Source: Melaminivora alkalimesophila (GTDB taxonomy: Bacteria > Pseudomonadota > Gammaproteobacteria > Burkholderiales > Burkholderiaceae_C). From it: a DNA stretch of 5,743 bases. This document shows, piece by piece, positions 1-5,743 of this stretch; position 1 is the first letter of the stretch; each line of letters starts with the position of its first letter. The stretch covers positions 1 through 5,743 of the forward strand of contig NZ_ALEE01000093.1 in NCBI RefSeq assembly GCF_000282995.1, written 5' to 3'. The translations under genes and the position numbers were made by a program. The notes beneath the pieces were generated by a model that made no database searches, was not told where the DNA came from, and was given only the letters and a program-made list of their open reading frames with translations.

Positions 1-1
1 G

Positions 2-1075
2 GGGCGGGTGCGCCGCCTGGAGGCGCTGCGCGAGCGCCGTGCCGAGCGGCGCGAGGCGCTGGGCAGCGTGCGGCTGGAGGTGGACTCGGGCCGCCAGTCC
101 GGCTACCAGGGCAAGATCGTCGCAGAGCTGGAGCGGGTGAACAAGGCCTACGGCGAGCGCAGCGTCGTGCGCGACTTCAGCGCCACCATCCTGCGCGGCG
201 ACAAGGTGGGCCTGGTGGGGCCGAACGGCGCCGGCAAGACCACGCTGCTCAAGCTGATCCTGGGCGAGCTGGAGCCCGACAGCGGCAGTGTGCGCCGCGG
301 CAGCAACCTGCAGGTCGCCTACTTCGACCAGTTGCGCAACACCATCGACATGGACGCCACCCTGGAGGACTTCATCAGCCCGGGCAGCGAGTGGATCGAG
401 ATCGGCAACCAGCGCAAGCACGTGCGCAGCTACCTGGAGGATTTCCTGTTCTCTCCGGCACGCGCGCATTCGCCCGTGCGCTCGCTCTCCGGCGGCGAGC
501 GCAACCGGCTGCTGCTGGCGCGGCTGTTCGCGCGGCCGGCCAACGTGCTGGTGCTCGACGAGCCGACCAACGATCTGGACATCGACACGCTGGAGCTGCT
601 GGAGGAGCTGCTGCAGGGCTATGACGGCACGGTGTTCCTGGTGAGCCACGACCGCACCTTCCTGGACAACGTGGTGACCAGCATCATCGCCAGCGAGGGC
701 GAGGGGCGCTGGCGCGAATACCAGGGCGGCGTGCAGGACTGGCTGGAGCAGTCGCGGCGCAGCCGGGCGCTGGCGGCTTCTGCCGCACCCGCCCGCAAGG
801 AAGAAAGGCCCGAGGCCGCCGCGCGCCCTGCGGCACCGGCGGCCCCTGCCCCGCAGCGGCGCAAGCTCAGCTACAAGGAGCAGCGCGAGCTGGAGCAGCT
901 GCCGGCGCGGATCGAGGCGCTGGAGGCCGAGCAGAACGCCATCCGCGCCGAACTGGAGGACGGCAGCCTCTACGCCCGCGACGGCGCGCGCGCGGCTGCG
1001 CTGCACGCGCGCGACGGCGAGATCGAGGAGCTGCTGATGCAGGCGCTGGAACGCTGGGAGGAATTGTCCGCCTGA
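2..1075 (+). CDS. uup: ABC-F family ATPase Uup, C-terminal part (5' end outside window)
   Basis: This is a soluble ABC-F ATPase of the Uup subgroup. Such proteins have two ABC domains and no membrane segment, and they act on ribosomes or on branched DNA intermediates. The frame is open to the left edge, and the first visible residues (GRVRRLEALRERR) match the inter-domain region of E. coli Uup, so the GTG at position 8 is internal and not a start. Numbering from that GTG, the second ABC domain has Walker A GPNGAGKTT (71-79), a Q-loop YFDQ (105-108), signature LSGGE (160-164), Walker B LVLDE with catalytic Glu185, and the H-loop SHD (213-215). An Ala/Pro-rich linker (about 255-283) leads to a charged helical region (about 286-352) beginning KLSYKEQRELEQLP, which is the Uup C-terminal coiled-coil domain. 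That domain separates Uup from EttA and YheS. The gene converges on cheB, 33 bp away, and has no evident functional link to chemotaxis. Confidence 0.93.
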   Translation, partial: GRVRRLEALRERRAERREALGSVRLEVDSGRQSGYQGKIVAELERVNKAYGERSVVRDFSATILRGDKVGLVGPNGAGKTTLLKLILGELEPDSGSVRRGSNLQVAYFDQLRNTIDMDATLEDFISPGSEWIEIGNQRKHVRSYLEDFLFSPARAHSPVRSLSGGERNRLLLARLFARPANVLVLDEPTNDLDIDTLELLEELLQGYDGTVFLVSHDRTFLDNVVTSIIASEGEGRWREYQGGVQDWLEQSRRSRALAASAAPARKEERPEAAARPAAPAAPAPQRRKLSYKEQRELEQLPARIEALEAEQNAIRAELEDGSLYARDGARAAALHARDGEIEELLMQALERWEELSA

Positions 1076-1088
1076 GGCGCCGGGGGTC

Positions 1089-1105
1089 GGGGCCGGGGCG
1101 GCCCC
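1089..1105. terminator. Possible GC-rich hairpin between convergent uup and cheB
   Basis: In the 33-bp gap between the two stop codons, GGGGCC (1089-1094) can pair with GGCCCC (1100-1105) around a 5-base loop, giving a perfect 6-bp stem. Its place between converging genes fits a shared bidirectional terminator. No T-tract follows on either strand, so it is not a textbook intrinsic terminator, and G/C runs pair easily by chance in DNA this GC-rich. The call is tentative. Confidence 0.3.
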
Positions 1106-1108
1106 CCT

Positions 1109-2215
1109 TCAGATGCGGTGGTGCACCCGGTCGCCGCCGCTGCCGCGCAGGCGCGCGATCAGGGCCGGGGCGATCTGGGTGAGCGGCAACACCTCGTCGG
1201 CCGCGCCGTGCGCGATCGCCTCGCGCGGCATGCCGAAGACGATGCAGCTGGCCTCGTCCTGGACGTAGTTGTAGCTGCCGGCATCGCGCATCTCGCGCAT
1301 CGCCGCCGCGCCATCGGCGCCCATGCCGGTGAGCATGATGCCAAAAGCGTTGCGCCCCACCACCTGGGCGGCCGAGCGGAACAGCACCTCCACGGACGGC
1401 TTGTGGCGGTTCACGGGCGGGCCGTCATCGACCACGGCGACGTAGTTGGCGCCGCTGCGCGCGAGCGCGAACTGCCGGCCACCCGGGGCGATGTAGGCGT
1501 GGCCGGGCAGGATGCGCTCGCCGTTCACCGCTTCCTTGACGGTGATGCGGCACAGGGCATCGAGGCGCGCGGCGAAGCTGGTGGTGAAGCCCGCCGGCAT
1601 GTGCTGGGTGATGGCGATCGCCGGGGCGTCGGCGGGCATGTGCACCAGCACCTCGCGGATCGCCTCGGTGCCGCCTGTCGAGGCGCCGATGCAGATCACC
1701 TTTTCGGTGGACAGGCGCCCGAGCAGCGAGGCGGCCGGCGGGGGCGCTGCCTGCGCCGCGCCGGGCGCCGTGGGGGGGGCCGGGGCCTTGGCCGGCAGGC
1801 GGCGCACCTGCGCCACCGAGGCGATGCGGATCTTGTCGACGATGTCCGCCGCCAGCTCGTTCAGGCCGCTGGCCAGCCCCACGCGCGGCTTGGCGACGAA
1901 GTCCACCGCGCCCAGCTCCAGCGCCTTCATCGTCACCTCGGCGCCGCGCTCGGTCAGCGTGGAGATCATGACCACCGGCATGGGCCGCAGGCGCATCAGC
2001 CGGCCGAGGAAATCGATGCCGTCCATGCGCGGCATCTCCACGTCCAGCGTGATCACGTCCGGGTTCAGCTCGCGGATCATCTCGCGCGCGATCAGCGGAT
2101 CGTTGGCCGTGCCGATGCACTCCATGTCGCTCTGGCGGTTGATGATCTCGGCCAGCAGGCTGCGCACCAGGGCCGAATCATCCACCACGACGACGCGTAT
2201 CTTGCCACTCCTCAT
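1109..2215 (-). CDS. cheB: CheB, chemotaxis response regulator and protein-glutamate methylesterase/deamidase
   Basis: CheB hydrolyses methyl esters on receptor glutamates and deamidates certain glutamines. Phosphorylation by CheA activates it, which gives negative feedback in adaptation. The protein is 368 residues, close to the 349 of E. coli CheB. A receiver domain (about 5-125) carries the acidic pair Asp12/Asp13, phospho-acceptor Asp58 in [11 protein letters not shown], Ser85/Thr86 and Lys109 in AKP. An Ala/Pro-rich linker (about 140-165) follows. The methylesterase domain (about 171-360) has the full catalytic triad: Ser179 in GASTGG, His205 in QHMP and Asp301 in TGMGADG. The frame stays open upstream across cheD, but the ATG at 2215 is the right start: the receiver domain begins there ([14 protein letters not shown]) and a purine-rich ribosome-binding site precedes it. 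It is the last gene of the che operon, 68 bp after cheD. The linker includes an 8-C run. Confidence 0.97.
   Translation of the reverse strand: MRSGKIRVVVVDDSALVRSLLAEIINRQSDMECIGTANDPLIAREMIRELNPDVITLDVEMPRMDGIDFLGRLMRLRPMPVVMISTLTERGAEVTMKALELGAVDFVAKPRVGLASGLNELAADIVDKIRIASVAQVRRLPAKAPAPPTAPGAAQAAPPPAASLLGRLSTEKVICIGASTGGTEAIREVLVHMPADAPAIAITQHMPAGFTTSFAARLDALCRITVKEAVNGERILPGHAYIAPGGRQFALARSGANYVAVVDDGPPVNRHKPSVEVLFRSAAQVVGRNAFGIMLTGMGADGAAAMREMRDAGSYNYVQDEASCIVFGMPREAIAHGAADEVLPLTQIAPALIARLRGSGGDRVHHRI
1772..1779. repeat. 8-base homopolymer (C8 on coding strand) in the cheB linker
   Basis: Eight G on the plus strand read as eight C in cheB, encoding the Pro-Pro pair of the inter-domain linker (about residue 148). 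A one-base slip here would leave the receiver domain intact but destroy the methylesterase domain. It may be nothing more than a by-product of a Pro-rich linker in GC-rich DNA. Confidence 0.6.
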
Positions 2216-2268
2216 GGGCTGCAACTTTCCTTCCTGGGCCGCGCCCGCGCGCAGCCGCCATCCAGCAT
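2212..2268 (-). CDS. Possible 18-codon mini-ORF coupling cheD to cheB
   Basis: In the 68-bp cheD-cheB gap an ATG at 2268 opens an 18-residue frame ([18 protein letters not shown]) whose TGA overlaps the cheB ATG as ATGA (2212-2215). A GGAGG Shine-Dalgarno match lies at 2277-2281, eight bases before this ATG, and is as good as any in the window. The frame is also the in-frame continuation of cheD beyond its TGA. No known family is recognised, and the peptide is too short to judge by composition. It could be a leader peptide that couples cheB translation to cheD, a relic of a longer cheD that once overlapped cheB, or chance. The cheD C-terminus (SVDLF) looks like a normal end for the family, which argues against a truncated CheD. 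Confidence 0.25.
   Translation of the reverse strand: MLDGGCARARPRKESCSP
2225..2235 (-). promoter_or_regulatory. Ribosome-binding site of cheB
   Basis: Read on the minus strand this is AGGAAGGAAAG, ending 9 bases before the ATG at 2215. It settles the start of cheB, whose frame otherwise stays open far upstream through cheD. Confidence 0.75.
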
Positions 2269-2283
2269 TTCCCCGGCCTCCGC

Positions 2284-3003
2284 TCAGAACAGGTCCACCG
2301 AGCCGCCGGCGTTGGCCCGCGCCACGGTCGCCACGTTGCCGCGCACGACCTCCTCGACCAGCACCTCGGGGTGTACGTGCGCCAGGCGCTTGACCATGGC
2401 CTTGCCCGTGGCGGGGAAGAACACGACCTTGCGCGGGTGGATGTCGAGCACGTCCTCGGAGACGATGGGGATGCGCTCGGTCGCCAGGTAATTCTGCACA
2501 AAGCGCGTGTTGCGCTCGCCCACGTTGAGCGTGGTGAAGTTGTGCATCACCTGCCCGCCGCCGAAGATCTTCGCCTGCAGGGTCTCGCGCCGCGCGCCCA
2601 GTTTCATCATCTCGTTGATCAGCAGCTCCATGGCGTAGGAGCCATAGCGGCCGCAGGCCTCCGCGCTGTCCCCGTCGGGCAGCATGAAGTGGTTCATCCC
2701 GCCCACGCAGGCATGGCTGTCCCACAGGCAGGCGGCGATGCACGAGCCCAGCACGGTGACGATGGTCATGCGCTCGCGGGCGACGAAGTATTCGCCCGGC
2801 AGCACCTTGACCGCGTTGTGCTGGAAGTGGTGGTCGAAGTAGAAAAACGACGCCTCGCCAGGGCGGCGCGGGCGAGCGCGCAGCGCCTCCAGGCTGACTT
2901 CCGGAGCGGGCTCGGCGGCGGCGCTGCGCGGCGCGATGCGCGGCACGTGGCGGCGCTCGTGGGCCGGGGCGCCGCGGGGGGGGCCGGCGTGCAAGGGGTT
3001 CAT
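2284..3003 (-). CDS. cheD: CheD, chemoreceptor glutamine deamidase
   Basis: CheD converts specific receptor glutamines to glutamates, creating methylation sites for CheR. In some bacteria it also binds the phosphatase CheC, but no cheC is seen here. The protein is 239 residues, longer than the roughly 160-200 usual for the family. The conserved core starts near residue 57 with a match to the motif that ends in [10 protein letters not shown]. Catalytic Cys88 sits in TVLGSCIA and catalytic His105 in GGMNHFMLP. Further family motifs are KIFGGGQVM (145-153), IGERN-like VGERN (161-165) and the end SVDLF. A Thr (83) lies close to the nucleophile, though one position off its place in Thermotoga CheD as I recall it. 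The first 50 or so residues are Arg/Pro/Ala-rich and do not resemble the family. The ATG at 3003 is the only in-frame Met before Met79, which is too late. Its nearest Shine-Dalgarno match (GAGG, 3018-3021) is 14 bases away, so the start is less certain. A GTG at 2946 (codon 20) is an alternative. Confidence 0.93.
   Translation of the reverse strand: MNPLHAGPPRGAPAHERRHVPRIAPRSAAAEPAPEVSLEALRARPRRPGEASFFYFDHHFQHNAVKVLPGEYFVARERMTIVTVLGSCIAACLWDSHACVGGMNHFMLPDGDSAEACGRYGSYAMELLINEMMKLGARRETLQAKIFGGGQVMHNFTTLNVGERNTRFVQNYLATERIPIVSEDVLDIHPRKVVFFPATGKAMVKRLAHVHPEVLVEEVVRGNVATVARANAGGSVDLF
2976..2983. repeat. 8-base homopolymer (C8 on coding strand) near the cheD start
   Basis: Eight G on the plus strand read as eight C in cheD codons 7-10 (Gly-Pro-Pro-Arg), only about 20 bases after the proposed start. 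A one-base slip, or a sequencing error, would put the whole catalytic domain out of frame with that start. It would not matter if translation began downstream at the GTG at 2946. Confidence 0.6.
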
Positions 3004-3035
3004 GGTTTCGGCCAGGGCCTCATGGGACAGACGCT

Positions 3036-3932
3036 TCAGATGCGCTCGTACACGGTCTTGCCGCGCAGCACGAACAGGTCGCGTGAATCGCTGAAGTTCT
3101 CCGCATGCCCGACGAACAGGGTGCCGCCCGGCTTGAGCACGCGGTGGATGCGCTCCAGCACGCGCCGCTGGGTCGGGGTATCGAAGTAGATCATGACGTT
3201 GCGGCAGAACACCACGTCGAAGGGCTCGCGAAACGGCCAGTCGTCGCGCACCAGGTTCACGTTCATGAACTCGATGGGGCGACGCAGCTCCGGCCGCACG
3301 CGCGCCAGCCCGGCGTTGGCGCCCTTGCCACGCAGGAAGAAGCGCTGCAGCCGCTCCTGGCTCAGGCCCTTGAGGTTCTCCAGCGGGTACACGCCCTGCG
3401 CCGCCTTCTCGAGCACCCGCGAGTCGATGTCGCTGGCCACCAGCTTGAAGGAGGCGCCCGCCCCCAGCGTCTCCAGCGCGGTTATGGTGATGGAGTAGGG
3501 TTCCTCACCCGTCGAGGCGGCATTGCACCACACGCTCCACGGCCCCGCAGGGCGCTTGGCCAGCAGCGCCGCGAGGATCTCGAAGTGGTGCTGCTCGCGG
3601 AAGAAGGCCGTGAGGTTGGTGGTCAGGGCGTTGATGAATTCCTGCCACTCGGCGCCGTCGTGGCCTTCCAGCCACGCGAGGTATTCCTGGAAACTGCGGT
3701 GGCCGGTCTCGCGCAGCCGGCGCGACAGGCGGCTGTAGACCATGGCGTGCTTGCCATCGTGCAGGCTGATGCCCGCGCGCTGGTGGATCAGGCCCTGGAC
3801 GCGCTTGAAGTCGGCCTGCGTCCAGGCGAACTCGCGCCCCTGGGCGTCCTCGCCTTCCACGGGCGCCAGCCGGCGCGCCACGGTCGCGCGCTGGAGTGCG
3901 ACGTCGCGATGGGCCATCTTGCGCAGTTCCAC
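3036..3932 (-). CDS. cheR: CheR, S-adenosylmethionine-dependent chemoreceptor methyltransferase
   Basis: CheR methylates specific glutamates on chemoreceptors using S-adenosylmethionine and so opposes CheB. The protein is 298 residues, near the usual 270-290. An N-terminal all-helical domain (about 36-105) contains GISLHDGKHAMVYSRLSRRL and leads to TTNLTAFFRE (104-113), a CheR hallmark. The Rossmann-type methyltransferase domain carries the SAM-binding segment CNAASTGEEPYSIT (136-149), the acidic motif ASDID (166-170) and FCRNVMIYFD (242-251), ending LFVGHAENF. Between these, about 180-220, is the beta-subdomain, with the stretch LQRFFLRGKGANAGLARVR resembling the enterobacterial pentapeptide-docking region. 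The start is GTG at 3932, supported by GGAGAG at 3940-3945; the ATG at 3917 (codon 6) has no comparable site. The gene starts 21 bp after the cheW stop and in the same frame. Confidence 0.96.
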   Translation of the reverse strand: MELRKMAHRDVALQRATVARRLAPVEGEDAQGREFAWTQADFKRVQGLIHQRAGISLHDGKHAMVYSRLSRRLRETGHRSFQEYLAWLEGHDGAEWQEFINALTTNLTAFFREQHHFEILAALLAKRPAGPWSVWCNAASTGEEPYSITITALETLGAGASFKLVASDIDSRVLEKAAQGVYPLENLKGLSQERLQRFFLRGKGANAGLARVRPELRRPIEFMNVNLVRDDWPFREPFDVVFCRNVMIYFDTPTQRRVLERIHRVLKPGGTLFVGHAENFSDSRDLFVLRGKTVYERI

Positions 3933-3939
3933 GGTGTCG

Positions 3940-3945
3940 CTCTCC
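3940..3945 (-). promoter_or_regulatory. Ribosome-binding site deciding the GTG start of cheR
   Basis: GGAGAG on the minus strand ends 7 bases before the GTG at 3932. The alternative ATG, 15 bases further on, has no such site at a suitable distance, so the GTG is preferred. Confidence 0.7.
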
Positions 3946-3953
3946 GGCCGGCC

Positions 3954-4442
3954 TCAGCCGTCCGCCGCCAGGCCCATGTCGGCACTGGCCATCAGGCGCT
4001 CGATGTCCAGCAGGATCAGCATGCGCTCGCCGACCGAGCCCAGCCCGCGGATGCACTGCGCGTCGATGGCGCTGTCCACGTCGGGCGCCGGGCGGACCTG
4101 CTCGGGCGCGAGCTCCAGCACGTCGCTCACGGAGTCGACCACGATCCCGACGATGCGCTCGCGCAGGTTCAGGATGATCACCACCGTGAAGCTGTCGTAC
4201 TCCGCCCGCGCGCAGGCCAGCCGCAGCCGCAGGTCCACGATCGGCACGATGGTGCCGCGCAGGTTGGTCACGCCCTTGATGAAGGGGGGCGCGCCGGCGA
4301 TGCGCGTGGGCGGCTCGTAGCCGCGGATCTCCTGCACTTTCAGGATGTCGATGCCGTACTCCTCCTGCCCGAGGCGGAAGGTGAGGTACTCACGCGCCTG
4401 CGCGGCGGCGTCGCTGCGGGGGTTGCTGATCACTGCGTTCAT
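3954..4442 (-). CDS. cheW: CheW, receptor-kinase coupling protein
   Basis: CheW is the small cytoplasmic adaptor that links receptor tips to the P5 domain of CheA in chemosensory arrays. The protein is 162 residues, against 167 in E. coli, and is essentially one CheW/SH3-like domain. Visible family features are [21 protein letters not shown] (19-39), the segment from [10 protein letters not shown] to VPIVDLR (54-72) with the conserved Arg62, [13 protein letters not shown] (99-111), and [11 protein letters not shown] near the end. No receiver domain is attached, so it is CheW and not CheV. The first 16 or so residues are a short non-conserved tail. The ATG at 4442 is preceded by AAGGAAG at good spacing. 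The gene lies 55 bp after cheA and 21 bp before cheR, with no receptor gene between cheW and cheR. Confidence 0.96.
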   Translation of the reverse strand: MNAVISNPRSDAAAQAREYLTFRLGQEEYGIDILKVQEIRGYEPPTRIAGAPPFIKGVTNLRGTIVPIVDLRLRLACARAEYDSFTVVIILNLRERIVGIVVDSVSDVLELAPEQVRPAPDVDSAIDAQCIRGLGSVGERMLILLDIERLMASADMGLAADG

Positions 4443-4448
4443 GCACTG

Positions 4449-4455
4449 CTTCCTT
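4449..4455 (-). promoter_or_regulatory. Ribosome-binding site of cheW
   Basis: AAGGAAG on the minus strand ends 6 bases before the ATG at 4442, a normal spacing that supports this start. Confidence 0.7.
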
Positions 4456-4497
4456 GCATCGCGGTACGGGGCGGCCCGGGTGGCTGCGCACGCCCGC

Positions 4498-5743
4498 TCA
4501 GTGGCGCGCGCGCCGCACCAGCGCGCCGGTGTCCAGGATCAGGGCGACGGTGCCATCGCCCAGGATGGTGGCGCCCGAGACATTGGGCACCTTGCGGTAG
4601 TTGCTCTCCAGGTTCTTCACGACCACCTGGTGCTGGCCCAGCAGCTCGTCGACCAGCACCGCCACGCGGCTGCCGTCGGCCTCGACCACCACCATCAGGT
4701 TGCTGCCGGTGGCGCTGCCCTCGGGGCGCGGCACCTGGAAGATGCGCTCGAGCGCCACCACCGGCATGTACTCCTCGCGCACCTTGACGAGCTGCGAGCC
4801 CTGGGCGACGGTGTTCATGTCCTGCGGGTTCACCTGGAAGGACTCGACCACCGAGGACAGGGGCAGGATGTAGACCTCCTCGCCCACGCCCACCGACATG
4901 CCGTCCATGATCGCCAGGGTGAGCGGCAGGCGCACCGAGACGCGCGTGCCGTAGCCCTCGGCCGAGTCGATCTCGATCGAGCCGTTGAGCGAGGCGATGT
5001 TCTTGCGCACCACGTCCATGCCCACGCCGCGGCCCGACACGTCGGTGACCACCTCGGCAGTGGAAAAGCCCGGCGCCAGGATCAGGTTCCAGACCTCGCT
5101 GTCGGGCATGTCGTCGGAGACCTGCATGCCGCGCTCGCGCGCCTTGGCAAGGATCTTCTGGCGCGACAGGCCCTTGCCGTCGTCGCGCACCTCGATGACG
5201 ATGGAGCCACCCTGGTGGGCCGCCGACAGCGTCAGCGTGCCGTACTCGGGCTTGCCGGCCGCCAGGCGCTCGGCGGGCAGCTCGATGCCGTGGTCGCAGC
5301 TGTTCCTGACCAGGTGCGTGAGCGGGTCGGTGATCTTCTCCACCAGGCTCTTGTCCAGCTCGGTCGCCTCGCCGTGCGTGACGAACTCCACCTTCTTGCC
5401 GAGCTTGCCCGCCAGGTCACGCAGCATGCGCGGGAAGCGGTTGAAGACCGTGGACATCGGGATCATGCGGATCGACATGACCGATTCCTGCAGGTCGCGC
5501 GTGTTGCGGTCCAGGTCGGCCAGGCCGGCCAGCAGCTGCTGGTGCACGCCCGAGTCGAGGTCGCGGCTGGTCTGCGCCAGCATGGCCTGGGTGATGACCA
5601 GCTCGCCCACCAGGTTGATGAGCTGGTCCACCTTGCTCACGGCCACGCGCAGGGTGGTCGATTCCATGGACGGGGCGCCAGCGGCGCGGGGCTCGGCGGT
5701 GCGCGTCGGGGATCCGGGCGCGGGCCCGGCCTGGGCAGCCGCC
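4498..5743 (-). CDS. cheA: CheA, chemotaxis histidine kinase, C-terminal part (5' end outside window)
   Basis: CheA is the cytoplasmic kinase of the chemosensory array. It autophosphorylates on a histidine in P1 and passes the phosphate to CheY and CheB. The window has 414 codons of it. Counting residue 1 as the Met at 5667, the parts are: dimerisation domain P3 (about 5-75, with [16 protein letters not shown]); ATPase domain P4 with N-box [12 protein letters not shown] (118-129), G1 DDGKG (162-166), F-box APGFST (198-203), G2 GRGVGMD (212-218) and EGYGT (237-241); and CheW-like P5 (about 254-385), ending with [17 protein letters not shown]. All ATP-binding boxes are intact. The Met at 5667 is not the start: the frame stays open for 25 more codons to the edge as an Ala/Pro-rich linker, and a CheA starting at P3 would lack the phosphorylated His. 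P1 and P2 should lie beyond the right edge. Confidence 0.97.
   Translation of the reverse strand, partial: AAAQAGPAPGSPTRTAEPRAAGAPSMESTTLRVAVSKVDQLINLVGELVITQAMLAQTSRDLDSGVHQQLLAGLADLDRNTRDLQESVMSIRMIPMSTVFNRFPRMLRDLAGKLGKKVEFVTHGEATELDKSLVEKITDPLTHLVRNSCDHGIELPAERLAAGKPEYGTLTLSAAHQGGSIVIEVRDDGKGLSRQKILAKARERGMQVSDDMPDSEVWNLILAPGFSTAEVVTDVSGRGVGMDVVRKNIASLNGSIEIDSAEGYGTRVSVRLPLTLAIMDGMSVGVGEEVYILPLSSVVESFQVNPQDMNTVAQGSQLVKVREEYMPVVALERIFQVPRPEGSATGSNLMVVVEADGSRVAVLVDELLGQHQVVVKNLESNYRKVPNVSGATILGDGTVALILDTGALVRRARH

Larger units (their letters stand above)
1109..5743 (-). other. cheA-cheW-cheR-cheD-cheB operon (downstream portion)
   Basis: Five genes on the same strand are separated by 55, 21, 32 and 68 bp. 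No convincing internal promoter or terminator is seen between them, so a single transcript entering from the right edge is likely. The order puts the kinase and adaptor first and the three adaptation enzymes (methyltransferase, deamidase, methylesterase) after them. The promoter must lie outside the window. Confidence 0.85.

Noticed and set aside
1118..2491. Long plus-strand open frame of 457 codons antisense to cheB/cheD
   Set aside because: It is rich in His, Arg, Ala and Gly with no domain. Such frames arise opposite GC-rich genes with G/C at third positions. CheB and CheD on the other strand have all catalytic motifs.
1109..2743. A 544-residue CheB with a long N-terminal extension
   Set aside because: The additional 176 residues are cheD read in another frame. 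The receiver domain and a clear ribosome-binding site place the start at 2215.
4439..4459. Six-codon frame before cheW ending in ATGA at its start
   Set aside because: It is very short, it contains the cheW ribosome-binding site itself, and it is not in phase with cheA. ATGA overlaps arise easily when the second codon begins with A.
4443..4497. Possible regulatory hairpin in the 55-bp cheA-cheW gap
   Set aside because: Only a 5-bp GGGCG/CGCCC pairing with a long loop was found and no T-tract, so it is not distinguishable from chance in GC-rich sequence.
3105..4787. Long plus-strand open frame of 560 codons antisense to cheR, cheW and cheA
   Set aside because: It spans three real genes and their gaps on the other strand, has low-complexity composition and shows no recognisable motif. 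It is a codon-bias shadow.
4498..5667. A short 389-residue CheA starting at the Met at 5667
   Set aside because: The frame is open to the window edge as an Ala/Pro linker, and the Met is the beginning of P3, not of the protein. It is cut by the window edge, not truncated.
1..5743. CRISPR array, insertion sequence, tRNA or rRNA, or phage genes
   Set aside because: No spaced direct repeats, terminal inverted repeats with a transposase, or RNA gene motifs were seen. Nearly all of the window is occupied by six well-known genes with uniform composition.

Overview
The window holds the downstream part of a chemotaxis signalling operon on the minus strand, facing the end of an ABC-F ATPase gene on the plus strand. 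Base composition is very GC-rich throughout, roughly 70% by eye. The pairing of CheD with a proteobacterial-type CheA/W/R/B set, together with a Uup-type ABC-F protein close to the E. coli one, suggests a betaproteobacterium, probably Burkholderiales. That placement is inferred from protein character and not from a marker gene.

Layout, left to right. Positions 2-1075 (+) are the 3' part of uup: second ATPase domain, Ala/Pro linker and C-terminal coiled coil, with the 5' part off the left edge. Positions 1076-1108 are a 33-bp convergent gap with a small GC hairpin. From there to the right edge every gene is on the minus strand, transcribed right to left: cheA (4498-5743, 5' end off the window), cheW (3954-4442), cheR (3036-3932), cheD (2284-3003) and cheB (1109-2215). 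The gaps are 55, 21, 32 and 68 bp, which fits one transcript. No internal promoter is evident. No stretch over 300 bases lacks a gene.

How the genes work together. CheW couples receptors to the histidine kinase CheA, which phosphorylates CheB (and a CheY not present here). CheR methylates receptor glutamates, CheB demethylates or deamidates them when phosphorylated, and CheD deamidates receptor glutamines. The window therefore holds the kinase core plus the complete adaptation module. It has no receptor, cheY or cheZ. All visible catalytic residues are intact.

I see no undescribed system. The points worth a second look are a possible 18-codon mini-ORF between cheD and cheB that overlaps the cheB start codon, two 8-base C tracts inside cheD and cheB, a divergent CheD N-terminal extension with a weak ribosome-binding site, CheW and CheR lying in one frame separated by a single TGA, and an operon that stops at cheB without cheY/cheZ.
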